From contig WLIH01000156.1 in the NCBI GenBank assembly GCA_009702305.1, positions 1 through 6,653 of the forward strand: 6,653 nucleotides of DNA, written 5' to 3'. Position numbers and translations under genes: made by a program. This document shows positions 1 through 6,200 of the stretch, in pieces; position 1 is the stretch's first letter, and every line of letters starts with the position of its first letter. The notes beneath the pieces are model-generated. The model had not been told where the DNA came from, did no database searches, and saw only the letters and a program-made list of their open reading frames with translations. The stretch is from Actinomycetota bacterium. Lineage in GTDB: Bacteria; Actinomycetota; Actinomycetes; Propionibacteriales; Nocardioidaceae.

Positions 1-15
1 GAGCCAGTCACCCAT
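1..15 (-). CDS. Possible 5' end of a further minus-strand gene (partial)
   Basis: After the TGA of the small membrane protein gene (37-39) the minus strand offers an ATG at 15-13, reading Met-Gly-Asp-Trp-Leu up to the window edge. A weak purine-rich GGATGG lies about 5 bases upstream, and the gap to the preceding stop is only about 20 bases, which would fit an operon. Five codons are too few to identify a product, and an in-frame ATG at 22-20 is an alternative start. This could equally be non-coding; it is recorded only because the spacing and orientation are right. Confidence 0.2.
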
Positions 16-36
16 GGCGACCATCCAACCAGGTGA

Positions 37-267
37 TCAGCGAGTGCTGGACGGCCGGTCGGCCGGGTCCTCGGGCTGCTCGTGGGGCTGGTGCGCGGCC
101 TGGTCGGCGGCCTCGATCGTCGGCAACGAGCCGACCGCTCTCGACATCACGTCGCCGAGCCACTCGCCCTGGGCAGGCGTCTCACCGCGGTGCGGGAAGG
201 CGACGTAGAAGATCACCAGACCGGCGAGCAGGACGATGACGGCCATGGCGATGGCGATGACGAGCAC
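37..267 (-). CDS. Small single-pass membrane protein, unknown function
   Basis: This encodes a 76-residue protein that I cannot assign to a named family. From the chosen GTG start, residues 1-24 form one strongly hydrophobic helix rich in Ile, Val, Ala and Leu. A short segment F-P-H-R-G-E follows, then W-L-G-D and S-L-P-T, and finally a hydrophilic tail rich in Gln, Glu, Pro and Asp. The likely topology is one membrane anchor with a short soluble tail. The start was chosen because GGAAGGG sits 6 bases upstream of the GTG at 267-265. A longer frame beginning at a GTG at 324 would add 19 Arg-rich residues but has no well-spaced ribosome site. The PHRGE/WLGD stretch looks like a conserved motif of small actinobacterial membrane proteins; this is from memory and unverified. 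It may be co-transcribed with whatever lies left of the window. Confidence 0.7.
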   Translation of the reverse strand: MLVIAIAMAVIVLLAGLVIFYVAFPHRGETPAQGEWLGDVMSRAVGSLPTIEAADQAAHQPHEQPEDPADRPSSTR

Positions 268-273
268 GAGGAA

Positions 274-280
274 CCCTTCC
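274..280 (-). promoter_or_regulatory. Shine-Dalgarno site deciding the start of the small membrane protein
   Basis: On the minus strand GGAAGGG is followed by a 6-base spacer (TTCCTC) and GTG at 267-265. It is the best ribosome-binding match near this gene and argues for the shorter protein over the upstream GTG at 324. Confidence 0.6.
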
Positions 281-475
281 GAGACTGCGCGACCGCGAGC
301 GCGGACAACCCGAGGTTGGCACACCCCTGGTGGCTGGACTCATTCGCGAGCTGTCAGGAGAGGTTGTGCCGGAGGAGCAGGTCACGCCAAACGACCAGAC
401 CACCACCCGTAAAGCACCCCCGAATACCCTCGGTGTGGAATCATCCGGCCTCGGCTGTCGCCTGCGCATTTGCCA

Positions 476-489
476 GAGTGGCGCCACTC
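476..489. promoter_or_regulatory. Perfect 14-bp palindrome, candidate operator
   Basis: The sequence GAGTGGCGCCACTC equals its own reverse complement with no central gap. It ends 27 bases before the ATG of the DUF4190-type gene at 517, inside the 249-bp region separating that gene from the divergent small membrane protein gene. The position suits an operator overlapping the promoter or early leader of the plus-strand operon. As RNA it could form only a 5-bp stem with a GCGC loop, so a dimeric DNA-binding protein is more natural than a hairpin. The cognate regulator is unknown and none is encoded in the window. I see no convincing -35/-10 pair in 268-516 on either strand. Confidence 0.4.
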
Positions 490-516
490 CCCCTCCAGCA
501 GAAGTGGTGATGTTCC

Positions 517-885
517 ATGCCTCAGGGCGCCGAGATCGTCTTTCTCCTCGTCTTTCTACTCATCGTGGCAGCCGCCATCGGCGGCGTCTCCTTGATGCGC
601 CGCCGGCCAGCGCCCGTTCCGCAGATGTCTGTTGACTCGACGCAAGGGACGTCCCCAACTGCCCCCGGGATCCAGGCAGTCGGTACGAACGGCTTCGCCA
701 TCGCCTCGATGATCCTTGGCATCATCGGCGTTGCGCTGCTCGGATTGATTTTCGGCCTTGTCGCTCTCTCCCGCATCGCGAAGACCGGCGAGGCGGGCCG
801 GGGGATGGCGATCACCGGGATCGTCACCTCGATCGCCTGGATGTTGCTCAGCGCCGTCCTCGTCGTGCTTATCGCGTCGTCCTAG
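517..885 (+). CDS. DUF4190-type membrane protein
   Basis: This is a 122-residue integral membrane protein with three predicted helices at about residues 5-27, 59-84 and 98-120. Helix 1 is followed by R-R-R at 28-30 and a Pro/Ser/Thr-rich linker (31-57). The second half matches the DUF4190 pattern: N-G-F-A-I-A-S then an Ile/Leu/Gly helix (58-81), A-L-S-R-I-A-K-T-G (83-91), then G-R-G-M-A-I-T-G-I (94-102) opening the last helix. Proteins of this family are common in actinobacteria and have no established biochemical function. The extra N-terminal helix is an addition to the two-helix core. The ATG at 517 is chosen because it precedes the first hydrophobic helix and has a modest GTGGTGA site 6 bases upstream. 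Its stop TAG lies within the ribosome site of the following lipoprotein gene, so the two are probably translated together. A palindrome at 476-489 may regulate it. Confidence 0.85.
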   Translation: MPQGAEIVFLLVFLLIVAAAIGGVSLMRRRPAPVPQMSVDSTQGTSPTAPGIQAVGTNGFAIASMILGIIGVALLGLIFGLVALSRIAKTGEAGRGMAITGIVTSIAWMLLSAVLVVLIASS

Positions 886-887
886 GA
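884..887 (+). promoter_or_regulatory. Shine-Dalgarno site overlapping the upstream stop codon
   Basis: AGGA lies 7 bases before the GTG at 895. Its first two bases belong to the TAG stop (883-885) of the preceding gene. Ribosomes ending the first gene are thus placed on the start site of the second, which suggests translational coupling and supports GTG 895 as the start. Confidence 0.6.
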
Positions 888-894
888 TCCGGTC

Positions 895-1803
895 GTGGTC
901 AACATCACGCGGGTTGTCCGGAAGTTGTCGATTCTCTCGATCGTGCTCGTCGCGGCGGGATGTGGGCCAGAAGACACACCGGGGAATCAGACGTCGAGTT
1001 ACGGCGAGGGGCAAGGTTCTGGGTCTTCCACCTCGGTGCCGGGGCAGCCACCACGAACTCCTTACACCGCCATCTACGTTGAACTAGTGGGCGGAGGCAG
1101 GAACCTAATTTTCTACGGCCTGGATGGGGCCTTGATCGACACCATCTCTACGCCTCCAAGTGACACCTGGTTGGTCCCCGGGGACGGCGAGTTCCAAACT
1201 GCTGGAGCCGACTACGCCGTGAATCGCGATTTCACGCAGATTGCCGGTCTCATTTCATACCCCTCGTCCGGCGACGTAGTACCTGGGGTGCTCGACATCG
1301 CTACAGGGCAGGTGACAGCCGCGGTCGCGCCCCCAGACCACAGCGCTTTCGAGTCGACAGAAACCGTGCGCTACGCCGAACCCGGATTCGACCCCGTCAC
1401 CGGCGAGCTGTGGGCATTCGAGGTCCAGGACAGCACGGAGATCCTCACCAACATCACCACCGGCGTCACGGCCGGCAGCTTGGACGCCAGCGTTGGCGGC
1501 AATGCACTGGCATTCGCGCCCGGCCAAGAGATTCCGGCGACCTTTGAGGTGCCCTATGACACCCCGCCGCCGGGTGCCTGGGTTCAGGCAGCACCCATCA
1601 CACTGACCGACCAGAGCGACTATGGATTCAACGAGGTCACCTTGGACTCGTCCGGGACCGGCACGTACGCGTTTGTTGCTGCCGACCCCAGCGGCGAGGG
1701 CCGAGCGATCTTCACCTGGGACGGACAGAGCACGCCGGTCCGTGTCAGCACGATTGACTCTGGCGAAGCGATGGCCCTGATCCGCTACGCAACAGCGGCG
1801 TAA
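895..1803 (+). CDS. Secreted lipoprotein, probable beta-propeller
   Basis: This is a 302-residue surface lipoprotein of unknown role. A basic N-region (R6, R9, K10) is followed by a hydrophobic segment (11-21) and a lipobox ending A-A-G-C, so Cys23 should be lipidated and the protein anchored outside the membrane. Residues 24-52 are a flexible Gly/Ser/Thr/Pro linker. From about 56 onward the sequence is rich in short beta-strand units with turn motifs such as Y-G-L-D-G, D-I-A-T-G, F-D-P-V-T-G-E-L-W and F-T-W-D-G. This recalls WD40-like/TolB-type propeller blades and would suit a binding role; the fold is inferred from pattern only. The mature protein has no cysteine beyond the lipidated one and I see no catalytic motif. 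It is the second gene of an operon with the DUF4190-type gene. Base composition is lower in G+C than smc (34 of 60 bases at 1081-1140). Confidence 0.85.
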   Translation: MVNITRVVRKLSILSIVLVAAGCGPEDTPGNQTSSYGEGQGSGSSTSVPGQPPRTPYTAIYVELVGGGRNLIFYGLDGALIDTISTPPSDTWLVPGDGEFQTAGADYAVNRDFTQIAGLISYPSSGDVVPGVLDIATGQVTAAVAPPDHSAFESTETVRYAEPGFDPVTGELWAFEVQDSTEILTNITTGVTAGSLDASVGGNALAFAPGQEIPATFEVPYDTPPPGAWVQAAPITLTDQSDYGFNEVTLDSSGTGTYAFVAADPSGEGRAIFTWDGQSTPVRVSTIDSGEAMALIRYATAA

Positions 1804-1860
1804 GTCGAGATCGGTTACGGGCTAGCGTCGGCCACGTCTGCCTTTTCGGGAGCCTTCCTT

Positions 1861-1892
1861 TAGCACTGGCTGCGTACTTCTTCGGAGTGCTA
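1861..1892. terminator. Inverted repeat downstream of the propeller lipoprotein gene
   Basis: TAGCACT (1861-1867) and AGTGCTA (1886-1892) form a perfect 7-bp stem around an 18-base loop, starting 58 bases after the plus-strand stop. No U-tract follows on either strand. It may act as a factor-assisted or weak terminator for the convergent genes, but the long loop keeps confidence low. Confidence 0.3.
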
Positions 1893-1896
1893 GTCC

Positions 1897-1933
1897 GGCT
1901 CATTAGATGATCAATGCTGACCCAGCATGAGCC
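1897..1933. terminator. Overlapping inverted repeats between convergent genes
   Basis: Two stems are visible. GGCTCAT (1897-1903) pairs with ATGAGCC (1927-1933) over 7 bp. ATGCTG (1914-1919) pairs with CAGCAT (1923-1928) over 6 bp with a 3-base loop. They share bases 1927-1928, so both cannot form fully at once. The tight hairpin begins 16 bases after the minus-strand stop at 1945, a suitable place for a terminator of the DUF3558-like gene. There is no U-tract, which is not unusual for actinobacterial terminators. Confidence 0.4.
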
Positions 1934-1944
1934 AAACAGGGGAG

Positions 1945-2532
1945 TTAGAGGTTCGCGTCAATCTGTTCGCACAGAGAAATGATTTGGGCGTCGGTCACAT
2001 CACCGCGATCCATTCCGACGATCAGTTCCAGCCCAACGTCCCCGTGGGTCCATGCGACTGAGGGCGGCGCCTGAACACCATCGGCATTTTGTCCATCCAT
2101 CCTGAAGCCACCGTCGCCCAAGTCCAGATCGCCGATGGTGAGGTCGGACTGCGACGAACTCTGATCCTTAAGTTGCGAGATAAACTCCAACCCGAACAAC
2201 CCTAGATAGAGAGTGTCGGAGTCGCTTGTCTGGAAGATGCACATATCCGGCTCTGACGAGTACACCTCAAAAGACGAGTCGATCTCGGCCAGTACTTCGA
2301 CCGTGATCAAGTCGCATGCGGAGAGGTCCGCAAGCTGCACATCTTCTTCCGAAGCGCTCGGTGAACTCGGAGAAGAATCGCCGGCGCCGGCCCCGTCTGC
2401 GGCACTGGCGCCTGCGGATCGCTCGTTGGACGTCGGCTCGTCGATTTCACCGCGACAACTGGAGACCGATGTGACTAGTAGCGCAAGTAGCGCTCCGGTC
2501 ACCAACAATGACCTCTGCCTCAGCCACCGCAC
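1945..2532 (-). CDS. DUF3558-like lipoprotein
   Basis: This is a 195-residue exported lipoprotein. From the GTG at 2532 it has a basic N-region (R-W-L-R-Q-R), a hydrophobic core (8-23) and a lipobox V-S-S-C, placing the lipidated cysteine at residue 26. Residues 27-64 are an Ala/Ser/Gly/Asp/Glu linker. The folded part begins with L-S-A-C-D-L-I-T (70-77) and has M-C-I-F-Q at 97-101. This two-cysteine layout (Cys73, Cys98) is typical of DUF3558-like actinobacterial lipoproteins and may form a disulphide; a third cysteine, Cys188, is near the end. Function is unknown. The start rests on GGAG 7 bases upstream and the ideal signal peptide it gives; the open frame continues upstream to 2781, but that stretch adds 83 unlikely residues before the signal peptide. 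It converges on the plus-strand operon and is separated from the thioesterase by 286 bases, so it is probably transcribed on its own. Confidence 0.85.
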   Translation of the reverse strand: MRWLRQRSLLVTGALLALLVTSVSSCRGEIDEPTSNERSAGASAADGAGAGDSSPSSPSASEEDVQLADLSACDLITVEVLAEIDSSFEVYSSEPDMCIFQTSDSDTLYLGLFGLEFISQLKDQSSSQSDLTIGDLDLGDGGFRMDGQNADGVQAPPSVAWTHGDVGLELIVGMDRGDVTDAQIISLCEQIDANL

Positions 2533-2539
2533 TGACTGA

Positions 2540-2543
2540 CTCC
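2540..2543 (-). promoter_or_regulatory. Shine-Dalgarno site deciding the start of the DUF3558-like lipoprotein
   Basis: On the minus strand GGAG stands 7 bases before the GTG at 2532-2530. No upstream in-frame start (GTG at 2556, ATG at 2619, ATG at 2781) has a comparable site, and only the 2532 start puts the signal peptide at the very N-terminus. Confidence 0.6.
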
Positions 2544-2617
2544 GATCTCGGCGCACATTGTGGTCCGAACACTGCAATACGCCGACATGAGTTCGTGTAC
2601 GTGCTTCAAACGCTGTC

Positions 2618-2623
2618 ATCCTA
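2618..2623 (-). promoter_or_regulatory. Candidate -10 element for the DUF3558-like lipoprotein gene
   Basis: The minus strand reads TAGGAT, a good match to the actinobacterial housekeeping -10 consensus TANNNT, and would give a leader of roughly 75-80 bases before the GTG at 2532. No good TTGAC-like -35 lies 16-18 bases upstream, so this is a weak call. The surrounding 2533-2818 interval (286 bases, 50% G+C at 2581-2640) shows no other gene or strong terminator. Confidence 0.25.
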
Positions 2624-2818
2624 CTTTCGGTAAAGCCGTACCACCAGCCCGGATCAAAATCGCACGTCATCGGACACGGTGTGTGATGGTGCCCCCTTGT
2701 AGTCGCGGCGAATGCACTGTTGGCCGCTCGCCGTGTGCCGACATCCGATCTCTCTGCACCGATGCCGAGCGCCCCCGGCAACTTCGCGGTTGACCCCGCC
2801 CAGGATCTTGCCGCGCAG

Positions 2819-3271
2819 TCAGTCGACGGCTCGGAGCAGGGGCTCGACTGCGGCCCGGATCACGTCCGGCATCGGCGTGACCGGTCGCGCCGGGTCGGTG
2901 TCGTCGACGTACACGTGCACGAAGCGGCCCTCGGCCGCGGCCACGTCGGACTCGCCCTGGAAGAGCCCGATGCGGTAGACGACCGAGGAGCGTCCGACCT
3001 TGTCGACGACGAGCCCGGTCTCGACAGGTCTCGGGAAGCCGATCTCGCGGTAGTAGCGGCACGACGTCTCGGCGACGACACCGATCTGCGGCAGCGCGCG
3101 GATATCGAGCCCGGTGGCGTCGTAGAGGTGGGCGTTGACCGCCGTGTCGAAGAACTCGTAGTAGGTCGCGTTGTTGAGGTGGCCGTAGGCGTCGTCGTCT
3201 CGCCAGCGCGTGGTGACGGTGCGCCAGGCGACGTAGTCGGCGCGGGTGGGCGGGCCCGCCGGAGTCGGCAT
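2819..3271 (-). CDS. Acyl-CoA thioesterase, hotdog fold (4HBT/YbgC type)
   Basis: This is a 150-residue cytoplasmic enzyme expected to hydrolyse an acyl-CoA thioester to free acid and CoA; the natural substrate cannot be read from sequence. The family signature is clear near the N-terminus: T-R-W-R-D-D-D-A-Y-G-H-L-N-N (21-34) followed by Y-Y-E-F-F-D (37-42). Asp27 in D-A-Y-G aligns with the catalytic Asp17 of Pseudomonas 4-hydroxybenzoyl-CoA thioesterase, and the His-Leu-Asn-Asn segment starts the central hotdog helix. The strands C-R-Y-Y-R-E-I-G-F and the R-S-S-V-V-Y-R-I region complete the fold. Length is normal for one domain, with active enzymes usually dimers or tetramers. The ATG at 3271 overlaps the smc stop by one base (TGATG). 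There is no strong ribosome site of its own, so translation probably depends on ribosomes finishing smc. Confidence 0.93.
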   Translation of the reverse strand: MPTPAGPPTRADYVAWRTVTTRWRDDDAYGHLNNATYYEFFDTAVNAHLYDATGLDIRALPQIGVVAETSCRYYREIGFPRPVETGLVVDKVGRSSVVYRIGLFQGESDVAAAEGRFVHVYVDDTDPARPVTPMPDVIRAAVEPLLRAVD

Positions 3272-6200
3272 CAGGCGGGTTCGTTCTCGCGCAGCCGCTG
3301 GCTGATGACCGCCGAGACACCGTCGCCGCGCATCGTGACGCCATAGAGGGCGTCGCCGACCTCCATGGTGCGCTTCTGGTGGGTGATCACCAGGAGCTGG
3401 GAGTTCTCGCGGAGCTCCTCGTAGATCTCCAGCAGGCGACCGAGGTTGGTGTCGTCGAGCGCCGCCTCGACCTCGTCGAGGATGTAGAACGGCGAAGGTC
3501 GGGCCTTGAAGAGCGCCACCAGGAAGCAGACCGCCACCAGCGAGCGCTCACCGCCCGAGAGCAGGCTCAGACGCTTGACCTTCTTGCCGGCCGGCCGAGC
3601 CTCCACCTCGATGCCGGTGGCGAGCATGTCGCTGGGGTCGGTGAGCACCAACCGGCCCTCTCCCCCGGGAAAGAGGCGGGCGAAGGTCGAGTCGAAGGCG
3701 CGCTCCACGTCGGCGTACGCCTCGGTGAAGACCTCCTGCACGCGCGCATCGACCTCGGTGACGATGTCGAGCAGGTCCTTGCGGGTCTTGCGGAGGTCCT
3801 CGAGCTGCTCGGTGAGGAACTTGTGCCGCTCCTCCATCGCCGTGAACTCCTCGAGGGCGAGCGGGTTGACCTTGCCGAGCATCGTGAGCTCGCGCTCGGC
3901 GGTGCGCAGCCGCTTCTGCTGCTCCTCGCGCACGAACGGCACCGACTCGAGCTCCAGCCCGTCGTCGTCGGCGGCGGTGGGCGGGACGAGTTGGTCGGGG
4001 CCGTACTCCGCGACGAGCGCCTCGGCCGCGATGCCGAGCTCGTCGAGCGCGCGCTGCTCGAGCTGCTCGATGCGCATCCGCTGCTGGGCTCGCGCCATCT
4101 CGTCGCGGTGCACGGAGTTGACCAGCTCGTCGTGCTCCTTGGCGAGGTCGCGCAGGTCGCCGCGGACGCCGAGCAGCTCCTGCTCGCGGCCGCTGCGGGC
4201 GCGCTCGACGGCCGTCCGCGCCTGCGCCGCCTGGTGGATCGAGACCTCGAGACGGGCCAGGACCCAGACCACGGCGGCACCGACGGCCTCGGCCGCGCGA
4301 CCCTCGCGGATCAGTCGCTCGCGACGCTCGGCGGCCCGGGCCCGAGCCTCGCGCTCCTGGGTCGCCGCCCGCAGCAGCGAGTCGGCGCGACCGTGCAGCG
4401 CACGCGCGCGCTCCTCGGAGGTGCGCAGCGCGAGTCGAGCGTCCATCTCCGCCTGACGGGCGGCCCGGGCGGCCTCGGCGAGCCGCTCCCGCTCGGTGGT
4501 GTCGGGCTCGTCGTCGGGGGCGTCCTCGGCCGCCGCGAGGCGGGCCTCGAGATCGGCCAGTCCGGCGAGGTCCTGGTCACGCGCTGCCTCGGCCTTCTCG
4601 ATGGCCTGGGCGAGACGGTCGGCCTCGCCCCGCGCGGCTCGCGCCTGCGAGCCGTACTGGCCGAGCTCCTCGGCGACGGCCGCGAGCGTCGCGTCGGACT
4701 CGTGCAGTCGGGCGAGGGCGACGTCGACGCGCTTCTGGGCGTCGAGGCGAGCGGCCTCGAGGCGCGACATCTCGAAGCCGAGCCGCTCGCTCGTCGCGAC
4801 CGCCTCGGCCAACCGCGCTCCCGCCTCGTCGACGGCGGCCTGGATCTCGATCAGGCTCGGCTGGCTGGAGGACCCGCCTGAGGCGAAGTGGGCGCCGAGC
4901 ACGTCGCCGTCACGCGTCACCGCGGTGACGCTCGGCAGCGCTGCGACCAGCGCCCGGGCGCCGGCGAGGTCGTCGACCACGGCCGTGGCGCCGAGCAGAC
5001 GGGCCAGGGCGGCCCGGAGGACGGCCGGGCACTCCACGACGTCGACGGCGTACGTCGCTCCGTCCGGCAGCTCCGGCAGGTCGAGGTCGGCGGCCGGTCC
5101 GCCCCCGAGGAGGATGCCGGCCCGTCCGAGGTCCTGCTCCTTGAGCACGGCGATAGCGGTGAGGGCCGCCTCGGCACTGCTGACGGCCACGGCGTCGGCT
5201 GCCGAGCCGAGCGCGCTGGCGATCGCGGCCTCGTAGCCGGCCTGCACGGTGAGGAGAGCGGCGACCGAGCCGAGGAGGCCGGAGACCGGGTCGGAGGCCG
5301 CCAGCAGCGCACCGGCGCCGTCCTTGCGGTTCAGGCCCATCTCGAGCGCGTCCTTGCGGGCGCTGAGACTGGCCCGGTCGCTGTCGGCCTGGCGGGCCTG
5401 GTCGCGGGCTTGGGCGAGCTGCTCCTCGATCTCGTCCAGGGCAGCCGAGGCGTCCTCGTGCTCGGCGTCGAGGCCCTCCTCGCCCGCATCGAGGCCGGCG
5501 ACCTTCGTCTCGAGCGAGGTGAAGTCTCGCTGGGCGCGCTCCGCGCGGGCGGCGGCCTCCTCGCGGGCCAGGCCGAGGCGGCCCACCTCGTCGGCTGCGG
5601 CTGCGGCCCTCGACTTGATCGCGTTGACCTGACCGTGGAGTCGGGCCAGGCCTTCGCGGCGATCGGCAGCGGCCCGCTGCTGGCCGACGATGCGACGCTC
5701 CTCCTCGGCTGCGGCGTCCTCGGCCGTCTTGCGCGCGGACACGGCCGTCTCGAGCGCCGTCCGGTGGGCGTCGACCTCGGCGCCGATCTGCTGCTCCTGC
5801 TCGCGCACCCGCGCCGCCTGGGCCTCGAGCTCGTCGGGGTCACGGCCGGTCTCCGCCTCGATCTCGCGGGTGCCGGCGGCGTTGCGCACCCGCTCGGCGG
5901 CCAGCGACTGGGTGCCGCGCAGGCGCTCGCGCAGCCCGGACAGCGCGAACCACGTCTCCTGGGCCTGTGACAGCGCCGGCAGGTCCTCGCGCAGCGCCGC
6001 CTCCAGGGCGGCCTCCTGCTGGCGGGCCGCCGCGATCGCCGCCTCGACCTCCTCGCGTCGCGCCACCAGGAGCGTCTCATCGGCCATCTCCTGCTGCAGC
6101 GACGTGCTCAGGGTGACCAGGTCGTCGGCCAGCAGCCGGGCCTTCGCGTCGCGGGCGTCGGCCTGCACACCGGCGGCACGTCGTGCGACCTCGGCCTGCC

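Noticed and set aside
437..460. Possible ECF-type promoter (GGAAT followed by GTC) upstream of the DUF4190-type gene
   Set aside because: The spacing and second element are too loose to separate from chance, and no sigma or anti-sigma gene is nearby.
2674..2684. Short dyad ACAC-GGT-GTGT in the thioesterase-lipoprotein intergenic region
   Set aside because: Only 4-bp arms, with several alternative pairings in a GT/AC-rich patch; not above chance.
2763..2780. TGCCG...CGGCA stem as a terminator after the thioesterase
   Set aside because: A 5-bp stem with an 8-base loop and no U-tract is common by chance in such GC-rich sequence.
2534..2824. Inverted copies of GACTGACT flanking the 286-bp intergenic region
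   Set aside because: Eight bases of simple tetranucleotide repetition, partly within a coding end; too short and simple to suggest a mobile element.
2667..3344. 225-codon minus-strand frame overlapping the thioesterase in another frame
   Set aside because: It is extremely Arg/Pro/Ala-rich, typical of an out-of-frame reading of GC-rich DNA, while the overlapping frame encodes a recognisable thioesterase.
3379..4881. 500-codon open frame on the plus strand opposite smc
   Set aside because: It is antisense to an unmistakable SMC coding region. Its Leu/Gly/Val/Arg-rich composition mirrors the Ala/Arg/Glu/Leu coiled coil on the other strand. Long antisense frames are expected in high-GC genes.
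4888..5970. 360-codon open frame on the plus strand opposite smc
   Set aside because: Same reason: a low-information, Gly/Leu/Arg/Val-rich shadow of the SMC hinge and N-terminal arm, with no recognisable domain or ribosome site.
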